Shown piece by piece: positions 18,901 through 26,248 of a stretch of 64,000 bases of DNA; position 1 is the stretch's first letter, and the number at the start of each line of letters is the position of its first letter. A program made the position numbers and the translations under genes. The notes under the pieces were generated by a model, which saw nothing but the letters and a program-made list of their open reading frames with translations, had not been told where the DNA came from and made no database searches. This DNA is from Lachnoclostridium sp. An131 (lineage in GTDB: Bacteria; Bacillota; Clostridia; Lachnospirales; Lachnospiraceae): positions 1 to 64,000 of the forward strand of contig NZ_NFLI01000018.1 in assembly GCF_002160825.1 (NCBI RefSeq), written 5' to 3'.

Positions 18901-20347
18901 GGATGGAGATCACCGCAGTCAGGCTTTCGCCTCTCTGATAATAAGCTCCCGGCTCCGAGAGATCGACTGCCGTTCCATCCGCAGTCCTCCACTGTACGCT
19001 GATAACCGGATCTGTCCGGTCCACGCAGATTCCCTTTACCTTCTGCACGGTTTCATTTCCGGCCATATCCCGGGCGCAGATGTAGACACTGCCGCAGAAA
19101 TCCTCCTCCGGAAGCGTGATGCTCCAGATCTCCTGCTCAGGAGAATACGCGGCCTCCTGTCCTTCCGCTGCCATAGTCTCCGCGCTGTATTCCGGCACGC
19201 TGCCCTCCCCGTCCTGCTCCTGGATATAGTAGCTCAGAGCCTTCACGCCGTTTTCATCAGAAACCTTCAGCTCAATCTGATAGAGCTGGCTGGTCCATAC
19301 GCCTTCTTCCACTGTCCTGCCCACTGTCTCCACAGAGGGACCATCCTGATCGCTCACGATACTGGCCGCCAGGGGAGCAGAGACATTTCCCGCCTTATCC
19401 TCTGCATAGAAATACAGCGTGTGCGTTCCGCTCTCCGCAAAGATCAGGCTGCCGCCGGAGACCGGCTGCTTCTCTGCCGCTCCTCCCTCCGCGTACTCAG
19501 CATCCACCGTGTAAAAATATCCGGAAATTCCGGAGCCCGTCTCCCCATCCTGCGCTGCGGGAAGCGTAATGATAACTCCCATCTCTCCGCCGGTATAGAC
19601 CGCCGGGATGTCTCCCGTATTCTCCACGGAAAGCTGTTCTCCGCTCTCCGCGTCCGCAACGGACAGGCTGCTTCCCTCCAGCCAGACCGGCGCGGCAGTG
19701 TCAGGGGGCTCCGGCTCCCGGATACCTGTGATTTCCACAGAATCAGAGACTGTCTGTCCCTCAGCATCTCCTTCCCCTCCGTAAGACAGAGAGATCGTGA
19801 TACTTAAGGGCTCTCCGGCTTCCGCCGCGTTCTGCTGTAACTGCACACCGACCGTCAGGATACCCTCGCTGCCATCCCCGGAGATCTCATATGTCATGCT
19901 GTCCGCCAGAACTTCTGCGCGGCTGACATCCGAAAGGTCTGCGCTGAAATTTTCCACACCCAAAAGGGAAAGCGCATAAGGACTCTCCTCACCATCCGAA
20001 TCCCTGGCAGCCACCGCCGCCCGGACAGTGAGGCGGTCCCCCGCGGTGATGACCGCTCCCTCCTCTGCATCCAGCTCCGCCGACAAGCTGAATTCAAAGC
20101 TTTCCTCAGCCGGTTCCTCTCCGTCTGGTTTCTCCTCTTCCGGTTCCTCTCCGTCTGGTTTCTCCTCTTCCGGTTCTTCTCCGCCCGGCTCTTCTCCGCC
20201 TTCTGATTCTCCTCCCGACACATTCTGCGTACCCGCAGAAACCTCCGGGATTTCTTCCGCCCGGACCTCTCCGGCCCCGGCCGCCTGCAGCAGCAGAAGT
20301 ATGGCCAGCACCGCAGCCAGCGCCCTGTATCCCTTTCCTGCTTTCAT
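12965..20347 (-). CDS. Giant multi-domain Ig-like surface protein at the end of the Tad locus
   Basis: A 2460-residue secreted protein. Residues 1-31 form a signal peptide (LAAVLAILLLLQAAGAG, cut near AEA-type RAEE). An acidic Glu-Pro repeat (GGEEPEEEKPDGEEPEEEK type, about 50-82) follows. The body is a chain of Ig/cadherin-like beta modules, many ending in DRAGN, DKAGN or DLAGN and starting DxTAPxxxV. A super-repeat of about 520 residues occurs three times (landmarks YYQ(R/S)G near residues 467, 996 and 1512, and NGK(T/S)W). The C terminus has one membrane helix (about 2427-2446) and a basic tail, with no LPXTG signal. ATG at 20347 has GGAGG before it; the gene starts 17 bases after the small ETLPLG protein. 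Adhesin or pilus-associated stalk is the best guess. Confidence 0.85.
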   Translation of the reverse strand: MKAGKGYRALAAVLAILLLLQAAGAGEVRAEEIPEVSAGTQNVSGGESEGGEEPGGEEPEEEKPDGEEPEEEKPDGEEPAEESFEFSLSAELDAEEGAVITAGDRLTVRAAVAARDSDGEESPYALSLLGVENFSADLSDVSRAEVLADSMTYEISGDGSEGILTVGVQLQQNAAEAGEPLSITISLSYGGEGDAEGQTVSDSVEITGIREPEPPDTAAPVWLEGSSLSVADAESGEQLSVENTGDIPAVYTGGEMGVIITLPAAQDGETGSGISGYFYTVDAEYAEGGAAEKQPVSGGSLIFAESGTHTLYFYAEDKAGNVSAPLAASIVSDQDGPSVETVGRTVEEGVWTSQLYQIELKVSDENGVKALSYYIQEQDGEGSVPEYSAETMAAEGQEAAYSPEQEIWSITLPEEDFCGSVYICARDMAGNETVQKVKGICVDRTDPVISVQWRTADGTAVDLSEPGAYYQRGESLTAVISIQERNLDPDSTCIYLTAVDGQGNPAGTEAENINGKTWGWLAERYGVAEENGASVLTLSLSGEAAYTLSAEAADRAGNRAEAGKTEILLDRSPAAFELLDRTAEENEWTNEESYRITFRLTDESGTVGVRYYVQKQQADGTVPAYSGETMQKEGRELSPGQDGSYTVTLSEEDFRGCVYISSRDAAGNEGTETVGGIRIDGIDPDTENLYFEYEADTDTGVWDSFWNGVFGEEAITVKVYVRDLGSFPSGIAELSFRCGGQDFTVSSFGEASLTAEQVKDPAAAGLYQLAEVSLDVKKDKLEDQLLEITDLKLKDLAGNTVEGEAKLLEGGHTLIIDRTAPKLTVKAESGYRNGFPADERWYFKDAAVFRLTVEEKWFDQVKDRLHLELAEGETRTPDTGFGAAMKAEDPEKGIYETVYTLTEEGSWQLRIGAYPEFSGTEPSEPSEGTGEAAGYDTSVLGGFSDPAGNLMTGGENTEVQSGVYTGPQIVIDKTAPEAGLQWKDADGRPFDPAESGSYYQSGDGLSVTLAVKELYLDTEDTRIWLEARDGSDAAVSCEEVQKLNGKSWEELSRQYGGTHENGVYTLTLPFSTEAAYTLSVLAKDKAGNEAETLSTAVFLDRSPVRYELMARTAGEGVWTNAEDYELSFRLADESGTESVKYYVQVQAEDGTVPGFDLETLNQKGQELKPEKDGTYRIVLHEEDFQGSVYIRTRDRAGNEKTEEIKGIFIDGKDPDPTHIYFGYEAAEEQGLLHQIANTIFGKTAIRVKIYARDPGTCPSGIRRLVFTYAEKKYTLTESLPVTLEAQGSVEGGEYQLFEQLLNVRDSELEEEKLRITELVMTDGAGNAAEAEEAALANGSILIIDTTAPRLGVSTEAEHLEGYENDESLYYAGSVPFDLTVSERYFSYVQDRMHLELEKDGRLTADTKLGRTLTAASAEDERNGLYRGQYLLTEEGVYRFRIGSWPEAGAGGYDTSAALGAFSDGAGNILEGLGDTAVTEGFYMSPVIIIDRTAPEVSFRWLDAEGQEISGEEDYYQSGEFLTLELAVAEPNLDMEATRLWLEAADIRGAQVPCGEVDSLNGKTWAELSEDLGGTFEDGVHRLTLRLETEAHYTLSMEVRDKAGNYASFTGQEQDHRLDLGSCCLDRTAPELADWYDSQGKPAGDITYEAKEQNFIEKLINGVTFGCFCKPEMTVRMQARDLVSGVGELWYRYEVYYEDGETGKTVEGTASLQNGMLKRDGADPSVCFMEITLPESFRGTFTVRAADRAGTAMPGSVTTRGIVSETTAMHEKTSSAEVSVVDGTAKREGFYRGDVTIQFVMKDGFSGIRNAFYQAGSQEERQSFEEKGREIVTELSYRMTIRASENNRNEIPIQGILTDFAGHTAGTAGMPEVHIDTVAPQVSVSWDNEEVLNEKYYKADRTALITVTERNFDPEDVQLEITGMDTPGLSWSHHGGGGCSGSGDPYDLGHTDSCSWTAEVVFDQDGEYSFGFSCRDSAGNEGGYGETEEFVIDKTAPVLSVSWNGGSALNGNYYGEARSAQILITEKNFREEDVIAETTATDRGQRIAAPRISGFSGNGDEHRALVDFDYDGVFMMELQYTDLAGNEAEIYTEEEFVVDLTAPEADFFDIENHSANNGTVAPGLRIADTNYDMEGIQVQLLGSGGGLREMPFSRSAGADGVTLKWRDFEHVPENDDLYRLTASITDLAGNVTETELLFSVNRFGSVYVLDAATEQLAGRNGSYYTSQEQDIVIEEYNVDTLEFGEVSYSRDGQVVMLQEGRDYTVTESGGEDSWKTYRYQIAARNFSGEGTYVVTVYSKDRAENVSSNRIKEKSIEFAVDKTTPSVVVTGVEDNGRYRSDSREIRIDIQDNIALSQAEIWINDEKQASFDRAQLQESRGQLVFRVPGSGDWQTLMVRAEDEAGNRQETEELRFLVTSSAWIQFVRNGRAMTACVCGGLVLIPGCILITVHKKNKQKHSKQS

Positions 20348-20364
20348 CACTTTCTCCTCCCAGC

Positions 20365-20757
20365 CTAGATCGTTTCGTCCGTATGCGTCACCAGAATTTC
20401 TTCTTCGATCTGAAATCCATCGTTTCCAAGAGGGAGTGTCTCACTCCCGCCGGCATATTCCGGCATATTCCGGCGGCCCAGCGGAAGCGTCTCTCTGCCG
20501 CGGACAGCCTGGGCCGCAGGCGCTGACCGCCCTGTCCCCGGCGCAGCCGGCGCCTGACCGGCAGAACTGGAAAAGCCGCCCTGTTTCATCCTCTCTATGG
20601 AACGCTTCGCCGTTTTTCCGCTCAGATACCCTATCGTTCCGGGAATCCGGAAAACAAAAAACAGCGCCACAGCCAGCGTCAGGCACAGCACAGCCAGCAC
20701 GGCACTCACAAGAAAAATCTGATGGTACATCGCGATTGCATTTTCCGCATGGTTCAT
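20365..20757 (-). CDS. Small membrane protein with two ETLPLG motifs
   Basis: A 130-residue protein I do not recognise. It has a short outside or lumenal N terminus, one membrane helix (about 14-36) and a cytosolic tail that is Ala/Pro/Gly-rich and ends in two copies of ETLPLG (89-94 and 106-111) and a C-terminal HTDETI. Thr within ETLPL-like motifs is the kind of site that Ser/Thr kinases mark and FHA domains bind, and both partners are encoded next door. The start at 20757 has GAGGGGG upstream inside the end of the kinase gene, so translation is coupled. A role as kinase substrate and FHA dock is inference. Confidence 0.75.
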   Translation of the reverse strand: MNHAENAIAMYHQIFLVSAVLAVLCLTLAVALFFVFRIPGTIGYLSGKTAKRSIERMKQGGFSSSAGQAPAAPGTGRSAPAAQAVRGRETLPLGRRNMPEYAGGSETLPLGNDGFQIEEEILVTHTDETI

Positions 20758-20761
20758 CCCG

Positions 20762-22498
20762 CTACACCCCCTCATGCTCCGCCAGCGCCTGCGGCTGGCT
20801 GAATACTGCATCTACCTGCTCCTCTGCCTGTGCGGTAAGCTGCTCCAGGCTCTGCTCCATTTCCTCCAGGCCCTGCTCCTTCAGATCCACCTCCAGGAAA
20901 TCTGTCTGAAGATGCTTCCGGATCCCCGCAAGCTGCTCCTTCATCTGTTCTCTGCTCACCCCGGCAGCCGCGAACTCCGGCGCCCGGGTGTACAGCTGGC
21001 CGGCCAGCTCCTGGTACATGCGCAGGGCTGTCATGGCATTGTCCTCATCCACCAGGTTGCCTGCCGTGAGCTCTGTAAGCTGATTCCAGTAGTCCAGATA
21101 GGAGACCGTAGAATCACCCGCCTTGTCTATCAGGCCAATCTGCGTATAATATCCGGCTATGGTTCCCAGCCTTTCGGCGCGCACTCTTTCCTTTCCCGGA
21201 AGGGTCTGAGACTGTGCCGCAGCATCCAGCCACTTCACCGCATAGGTTTTATTCCCTTCTGTCTCATAATAGTAGTAATAGGCCAGTCCCAGCTCATAGG
21301 CCAGCCTGCCGTATTCCTCTGCGTTTTCTTTTAGAAGACTCTCATACGTCCTTCCTTCCGCGTCAGTCCGTCCCAGAAGGCTCCGCAGCTCCTCGTCCTC
21401 CTCTCTGTCCAGGCTGACCGCTCCGTTCTCCGCCGTCAGGAATACATGCTCCAGAAGCTCCAGGTACCCATCCGCCCTTCCCGGCTCCAGGCTGACTGCC
21501 TGTTCACAGAGTCGGATCTGCTCTTCCTTTGTAGCTCCGGAACGGGCGTCGGCCATCAGCGACTGGTAGGTATTTGCCGTGAGCCCCCGTTCCATATTTC
21601 CTGCTGCCAGAGCAGTCGTGCCGAAAATCAGTGACAGAGACAGGGCCGCCGCAAACAGGCCGGCTCTCCTCTTCTGCTGTCTCCGGTATTTTTCATCCAG
21701 CTCGCCATAGTGCTCAAGAGCATAGTAAAGCTCCTCGCAGCTCTGATATCTTTCGCCGGGATCCCGCTGAGTACATTTGAGAATGACAGCTTCCAGTCCC
21801 GAAGAGAGGCCGGGATTCCACTGCCGGATTGGATAGATTTCATAGGGCGGCTCAGAAGGATTATGCCCGGTCAGAAGGTGGTAAAGCGTCGCGCCCAGGC
21901 AGTAAATATCTGTCCGGGCATCCGTCTGTCCGCTGCCGCCCCACTGCTCCGGTGCAGCATAGCCCGGCGTCCCCAGGCAGACGGTATCATCCCTGCTGCT
22001 TCTCTCCTTGAATTCCCGGGCTGTTCCGAAATCAATCAGGGTCACAGTACCATCTGATTTGAGCATCACGTTGGAAGGCTTCATATCCCGGTAAATGATC
22101 GGGGGCTTCTGCCTGTGCAGATAGCCCAGCACATCACAGAGCTGCTTTCCCCAGGAAATCACCTGTTCCTGAGGCTGGGCTCCTTCCTCCTTCAGAAGCG
22201 TCTCCAGGGAATTTCCCTCTATATAATCCATAACAATCAGGAAGGTGTCATCCTCGTCTATGACGTCAATGATGCTGGGCAGATTCGGGTGCTTCAGCTT
22301 TTTCAGAAGATCCGTCTCCACGATCAGCCCCTGGCGGACCACCTCATAATTCTGTACGCCGTCCTTGCGCACCTCCTTGACCGCCCAGGTTTTGTTCGCT
22401 TTTTCATTAATCGCAAGATAGACGACACTCATGCCGCCTTTTCCAATCTGATTCAGTATTTTGTATTTTCCGTCTATCAGAGAACCTATTTCCAGCAT
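20762..22498 (-). CDS. Membrane Ser/Thr protein kinase (Hanks type)
   Basis: A 578-residue kinase. The cytosolic domain (about 10-268) has the Gly loop IGKGGMSVVYLA, the ATP lysine in AVKEV (Lys41), the catalytic IYRDMKPSNVM (Asp138), DFGTAREF, and the activation segment ending LGTPGYAAPEQW. One membrane helix lies at about 279-299, followed by a long helical extracytoplasmic domain of TPR-like character with no PASTA repeats, unlike PrkC/PknB. The start at 22498 (MLEIG, GGGAGG 12 bases before) places the kinase domain at the N terminus; a longer frame to 22600 would overlap the phosphatase. It is flanked by its likely phosphatase and by a potential substrate. Confidence 0.92.
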   Translation of the reverse strand: MLEIGSLIDGKYKILNQIGKGGMSVVYLAINEKANKTWAVKEVRKDGVQNYEVVRQGLIVETDLLKKLKHPNLPSIIDVIDEDDTFLIVMDYIEGNSLETLLKEEGAQPQEQVISWGKQLCDVLGYLHRQKPPIIYRDMKPSNVMLKSDGTVTLIDFGTAREFKERSSRDDTVCLGTPGYAAPEQWGGSGQTDARTDIYCLGATLYHLLTGHNPSEPPYEIYPIRQWNPGLSSGLEAVILKCTQRDPGERYQSCEELYYALEHYGELDEKYRRQQKRRAGLFAAALSLSLIFGTTALAAGNMERGLTANTYQSLMADARSGATKEEQIRLCEQAVSLEPGRADGYLELLEHVFLTAENGAVSLDREEDEELRSLLGRTDAEGRTYESLLKENAEEYGRLAYELGLAYYYYYETEGNKTYAVKWLDAAAQSQTLPGKERVRAERLGTIAGYYTQIGLIDKAGDSTVSYLDYWNQLTELTAGNLVDEDNAMTALRMYQELAGQLYTRAPEFAAAGVSREQMKEQLAGIRKHLQTDFLEVDLKEQGLEEMEQSLEQLTAQAEEQVDAVFSQPQALAEHEGV

Positions 22499-22574
22499 GA
22501 CAGGTTTTTTCCTCCCTCTGTCTTTTTCGGCTTTTCCGCTCCACACAGGCCTTCCGGCAGTCTCCAGCCAAAGC

Positions 22575-23333
22575 TTAAAAAGTCCGGACAGCCAGCGCAC
22601 TGATATTGTCTCTTTCTCCGCGGGACATAGCCAGTGCCGTCAGATATCCGAGCCTCTGCTTCAGAACTCCGGCGTCTGTGATTCCTGCCGGAGAAAGCTG
22701 CTCCTGAAGTTCCCAGGCAGAAAGCTCGTGCCGCAGTCCATCGCTGCACAGAAGATAGACTGCTCCCTCCAGCAGATCACCGCTCAGAAGCTGTGGCTGT
22801 ACTGAATCAGAGGCTCCCACACACTGAAGCAGCACATTGCGCCTCGGATCTCTCTCCAGCTCCTCCGGGCGGAGCAGGCCCTGGCGTATCTCCCGGGCCA
22901 CGAGTGTGTGATCCTCCGTCAGCTGCCGAATCTCCTGTCCTATCTCATAGACCCGGCTGTCTCCCACATGGGCAATGTAATACCGCCCCGCCGTGAGCAG
23001 CAGCACCGTGGCTGTCGTTCCCATACGCACGCCGTAGTGTTCCCCGTATGCGCGAATTCGCTCATTTTCCCGAACCAGAAGCCCGCAGAGGGATTCTCCG
23101 AGACGCGCCTCATCCCTGCGCAGTCCCGGGAATTCCCGTTCGAACCAATCCGCAAGGCAGCGCACCACCCGGGCACTGGCGGCCTCCCCCCGGGCAAGAC
23201 CGCCCATACCGTCGCAGACAGCGGCGATGCAGTAATGGTTCTGCCCGTCCCCGGCCCTCTTCAGCAGGATGGAATCCTGATTTTCCGTCTTTTCGTTTCC
23301 CCTGTCCGTCTCATAAGAATAGAAAAAATTCAT
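22575..23333 (-). CDS. PP2C-family Ser/Thr phosphatase
   Basis: A 252-residue PP2C (PrpC-like) metal-dependent phosphatase, expected to reverse the action of the adjoining kinase. The metal-binding signature is complete: NQDS near residue 18, VCDGMGG, HVGDSRVYE, TEDHT, LLCSDGL and RDNISALAV near the C terminus. It has no membrane segment. Its ATG overlaps the stop codon of the FHA gene by four bases (ATGA type), so the FHA protein and phosphatase are translationally coupled. Kinase and phosphatase are separated by 76 bases if the kinase starts at 22498. Confidence 0.95.
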   Translation of the reverse strand: MNFFYSYETDRGNEKTENQDSILLKRAGDGQNHYCIAAVCDGMGGLARGEAASARVVRCLADWFEREFPGLRRDEARLGESLCGLLVRENERIRAYGEHYGVRMGTTATVLLLTAGRYYIAHVGDSRVYEIGQEIRQLTEDHTLVAREIRQGLLRPEELERDPRRNVLLQCVGASDSVQPQLLSGDLLEGAVYLLCSDGLRHELSAWELQEQLSPAGITDAGVLKQRLGYLTALAMSRGERDNISALAVRTF

Positions 23334-24889
23334 GTCAGATGCACCTCGAAATCCTCATCCGCAAGGCGGAGCCTTGCGCCGTCCTCCAGCCTGACCAGCT
23401 GTCCGGGAGCCACCGCCTGTCCGTTCAGATAGGTATGGTTGGTCGAATTGTTGTCGCGGACATAGTAGCCGTCCTCCTGGCAGAGGATATCCGCATGGCT
23501 CCTGCTCACGGCTCTGTTGTCCGGAATCACCAGATCCACATAGGACTGGTCGCTGCCCATGCGCACCACATTTTTGTCCAGATACATCCGCTGAGAATTT
23601 CTTACCCGCAGAAGCCAGGCTCTGGGATGGAGATCCGGCTGTGCGGAAAGCACGACTGTTCCTGCGGATTCTCCTCCGTTCAGGACTACAGTAGAGCCAA
23701 AGTTTCCCGGAACCGTTCTCACCGGCTGCCTGGAGCCGGACGAATTCTGCATTCCGCTCCGGGCAGCAGCCTGCGGTCCAGGCGCAGGAGCTCCTGCATG
23801 CCCCACAGAAGCAGAGGAGCCTGCCTGGGGCATGACAACCGGCTGTCCTGGTACCTGGAAGCCGACAGCCGCATAAGACGGCTGAGAGTCCTTTTCCTTT
23901 TTCTTTCCGCCAAACAGAGATTTTTTCTCCTTCACAGGCTTTTCCTTAGCTTTCTTTTCCTTTACCGGTTTTTCCTGCTTCTGGGCCTTCTCCTTTTTCG
24001 AGCCAAACAGGCTGAATTTCTGCTTTTTTCCCTGCTCTGCCTGTCCCACAGGCGTCCGGAGTTCTGCCGGGACGGTCCTCGGCTGGCCGGGAATGCCCTG
24101 AACGGAAACATCCTGGTCGGGAATGCCCTGAACGGGCATTTCTCCCGGCTGGCCTGTCTCGGGCCGGACTACCTGCTGAGGGCTGGTGTCTGGCCGGGAC
24201 AAACTCAGGGCCCCGGCGGAGCCAGTCTGGAGAGCCCCTCCAGATCCTCTGTTTTCTCCCTGCCGCGCCAGAGCCTTCGGCCCGGACGTAGAGGCCTGAG
24301 GCTGCCTTTCCGCTGCGAAGGGAGCGTTCTCTTCCTTCATCAGCTCCTTCAAAAGCTTCTGAAGTTCCTGCAGGGAAAAGGTCCTTCCGCCATTCAGAAA
24401 GCTTATCAGCTTCGCTACATAGCCGCTGTCCTCTGCTGTGTCAAAGCGGACACCGAATACCAGCTGCTTGAAAAATTCGTCCAGGCGTACCTGCTCATCC
24501 TCCTCTTCCTCCTTTTCCACCGGAAGGCAGATCATGCCGGCCTTCACGCGGCTCACATCCACAAAGATCCATTCCGGATCCAGCTCAAAGAATTTCGGTT
24601 CCAGCATATATTCCTCAGCCGCCAGAAAAGCAGATACAAGGCTGAACAGAATTCCCAGCATCTGCCGCTTTGCCACGCTTCCGGAGAAGTACTGCTTCAG
24701 GCTTACCCTGGCAGATACGTTATATTTCAAAAGCCGCCTCTCGTCTATCTGTGTATAGACGGCCGGAATAATTCCTTCTATCCGGTTGTTTTCCATCATC
24801 CCCATAGTCATAGGCTCCAGGCCTTCGTCCCTGGACAGCTCATAGACCAGAAATGTGATGTTTCCCTGTGTCTCATAGATAAATCCCAT
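23330..24889 (-). CDS. DUF6382-type protein with C-terminal FHA domain
   Basis: A 519-residue cytosolic protein. The N-terminal 190 residues (GFIYETQGNITFLVYELS, PEWIFVDVS, EFFKQLVFGVRFD) look like the DUF6382 domain found with FHA domains in Firmicutes. The middle (about 200-420) is a flexible Gln/Pro/Lys-rich linker with short repeats (VQGIPDQD/VQGIPGQ) and strongly basic KEKK blocks. The C-terminal FHA domain (about 443-519) keeps the phosphothreonine-binding RMGSDQ, AVSRSHADI and NNSTNHTYLNG residues. Start at 24889 has AAGGAGGGGG before it. It is the likely reader of Thr phosphorylation by the neighbouring kinase and may link this to the pilus proteins upstream in the same operon. Confidence 0.9.
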   Translation of the reverse strand: MGFIYETQGNITFLVYELSRDEGLEPMTMGMMENNRIEGIIPAVYTQIDERRLLKYNVSARVSLKQYFSGSVAKRQMLGILFSLVSAFLAAEEYMLEPKFFELDPEWIFVDVSRVKAGMICLPVEKEEEEDEQVRLDEFFKQLVFGVRFDTAEDSGYVAKLISFLNGGRTFSLQELQKLLKELMKEENAPFAAERQPQASTSGPKALARQGENRGSGGALQTGSAGALSLSRPDTSPQQVVRPETGQPGEMPVQGIPDQDVSVQGIPGQPRTVPAELRTPVGQAEQGKKQKFSLFGSKKEKAQKQEKPVKEKKAKEKPVKEKKSLFGGKKKEKDSQPSYAAVGFQVPGQPVVMPQAGSSASVGHAGAPAPGPQAAARSGMQNSSGSRQPVRTVPGNFGSTVVLNGGESAGTVVLSAQPDLHPRAWLLRVRNSQRMYLDKNVVRMGSDQSYVDLVIPDNRAVSRSHADILCQEDGYYVRDNNSTNHTYLNGQAVAPGQLVRLEDGARLRLADEDFEVHLT

Positions 24890-24902
24890 GCTTTCCCCCT
24901 CC

Positions 24903-25703
24903 TTACCGGGCATACTGCTGAACTGTCTCGATCAGCTTCTTTACCTGCGCGGTATTTTCCGAAATCTCCTGCCTGTTCAGCTGACGGTAATCATAACGCT
25001 TTCTCCAGGCCGCCGTGGAGTCCGCGTCCTGCTCTCTGTGCTCCCCGTTCATATATTGATCCAGGCTCAGGCCGGGGCAGAAGACGTCCAAATACCCTTC
25101 CTCCGCAAAGACCTGAACTCTCCAGCCGCCAAACACCTTTTTCAGCCCTTCCGCAGCCTCAGCCGTATCTCCCCTCCAGGGAAGGCGGATCAGGATTCCC
25201 TGAAACCAGACCGCGTGATCACTTCCCGACAGGGCCATCTCATGCGCCATTCCGAAACCGTCCCTCGCCGGGAAGCTCAGGCTCCCGAAATAACGGATAA
25301 AGCTTCTGCGGAGCCTCGGGCATTCCTGCTTCATCTGCATCAAGGCCTTTTCGTCCAGAACCAGATAGGACCAGTCCGGATAAAAATATGAGGCAAGCGC
25401 AGGCCTGAGCCCAAAGATATGCCGGCGGTACAGCTCCGGCGCGGATACCGATCCGGAACGGCTCCCGGCCATCTTCAGAATGCCGACGGCTGCAAAAAGC
25501 GCCGTCAGGGCAGCGCAGCCCAGCACCGCTGCCGTCCCTGCGCCCTGATCCCGCAGCGCATAAATGACTGCCAGCATGATGAGCGCCAGAATCCACCAAC
25601 TAATGGCTCCTCTCTGCTTTTTTCCCGTCTTCCGGTATTTCCCGATATCCCGGTCAAACTCTTCCATCTCCCGCCGCACTGCGGCCTCCGCATGTTCCTT
25701 CAT
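24903..25703 (-). CDS. Unrecognised membrane protein in the Tad/FHA operon
   Basis: A 266-residue protein with no family I can name. A basic cytosolic N terminus (about 1-32) leads to two membrane helices (about 34-51 and 58-78). The remaining 185 residues form a soluble globular domain with several conserved-looking aromatic residues (YFYPDWSYLVLDEKAL, WFQGILIRLPWRGDT) and a helical tail. It starts three bases after the TadE-like gene ends and its own end is 13 bases before the FHA gene start, with GGAGG sites for both, so it links the pilus half of the operon to the signalling half. Confidence 0.75.
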   Translation of the reverse strand: MKEHAEAAVRREMEEFDRDIGKYRKTGKKQRGAISWWILALIMLAVIYALRDQGAGTAAVLGCAALTALFAAVGILKMAGSRSGSVSAPELYRRHIFGLRPALASYFYPDWSYLVLDEKALMQMKQECPRLRRSFIRYFGSLSFPARDGFGMAHEMALSGSDHAVWFQGILIRLPWRGDTAEAAEGLKKVFGGWRVQVFAEEGYLDVFCPGLSLDQYMNGEHREQDADSTAAWRKRYDYRQLNRQEISENTAQVKKLIETVQQYAR

Positions 25704-25706
25704 ATG

Positions 25707-26246
25707 CTACCTCCACAAATATGCCTTCGCATTCTGTACCAGCGTGATTGTGTCAATCCCAAAAAACGGATAGCGGAAGGCTACCTGATATTCCACCACA
25801 ATATGAATCTCCCTGCTTCCCGCGTCGTAAGTGCTCCGGCTGAAATCCATTCCATCCTCCACCCGGAAGGATTTCAGATTTCCTTCCAGAATGCTCTGCC
25901 CTCCCGCGGCCTCCGCCATCTTGTCGGCGATCAGCGCCTGGGTCGACTTGGCCTGATCCGCCGTGTATTCGGCCTGAATCTGGCTGGAGCTTTTGAACAT
26001 ATCGCTGAAATTGTCAAACATCTTTGAGAGCTCCGTTCCCGCTCCCGCCAGAGCCGACACATCCTGCTCGTAGCTTTCCGCCGCAATCAGGGAGCTGGCC
26101 TGCAGAAGGTTGTGAGCGATATAATTCTGGGCCCGGTACACCTGGCTGAAATTCAGAAAAATCATGATGAAGAAGATAAAGATGGGGAGGACGATGGAGC
26201 CCTCCACCGTCAAAACCCCGTTCTGTTCCCGCAGCATCCTTTTCAT
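25707..26246 (-). CDS. TadE-like pseudopilin (second copy)
   Basis: A 179-residue protein with the TadE signature at its N terminus: REQNGVLTVEGSIVLPIFIFFIMIFL, a short basic leader with Gly-Val-Leu-Thr-Val-Glu and one long hydrophobic helix (about 17-38). TadE proteins are minor pilins or pilus-assembly factors processed by the Tad prepilin peptidase. The remainder is helical, then beta-rich and presumably outside the membrane (DAGSREIHIVVEYQVAFRYPFFG). Its ATG lies two bases after the stop codon of the DUF5702 gene, so translation is coupled. Confidence 0.85.
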   Translation of the reverse strand: MKRMLREQNGVLTVEGSIVLPIFIFFIMIFLNFSQVYRAQNYIAHNLLQASSLIAAESYEQDVSALAGAGTELSKMFDNFSDMFKSSSQIQAEYTADQAKSTQALIADKMAEAAGGQSILEGNLKSFRVEDGMDFSRSTYDAGSREIHIVVEYQVAFRYPFFGIDTITLVQNAKAYLWR

Positions 26247-26248
26247 AA

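Noticed and set aside
20020-20230. Glu-Pro repeat at the N terminus of the giant protein as a recombination hot spot
   Set aside because: It is a short acidic linker common in secreted proteins; only two near-exact 30-base units are seen.
22499-22600. Longer N terminus of the Ser/Thr kinase
   Set aside because: The extra 34 residues overlap the phosphatase gene, are rich in Arg/Trp and have no ribosome site; the start at 22498 places the Gly loop where kinases have it.
23048-25300. A 750-codon plus-strand frame opposite the FHA and phosphatase genes
   Set aside because: No ribosome site, very Arg/Ser/Pro/His-rich, antisense to three recognised genes.
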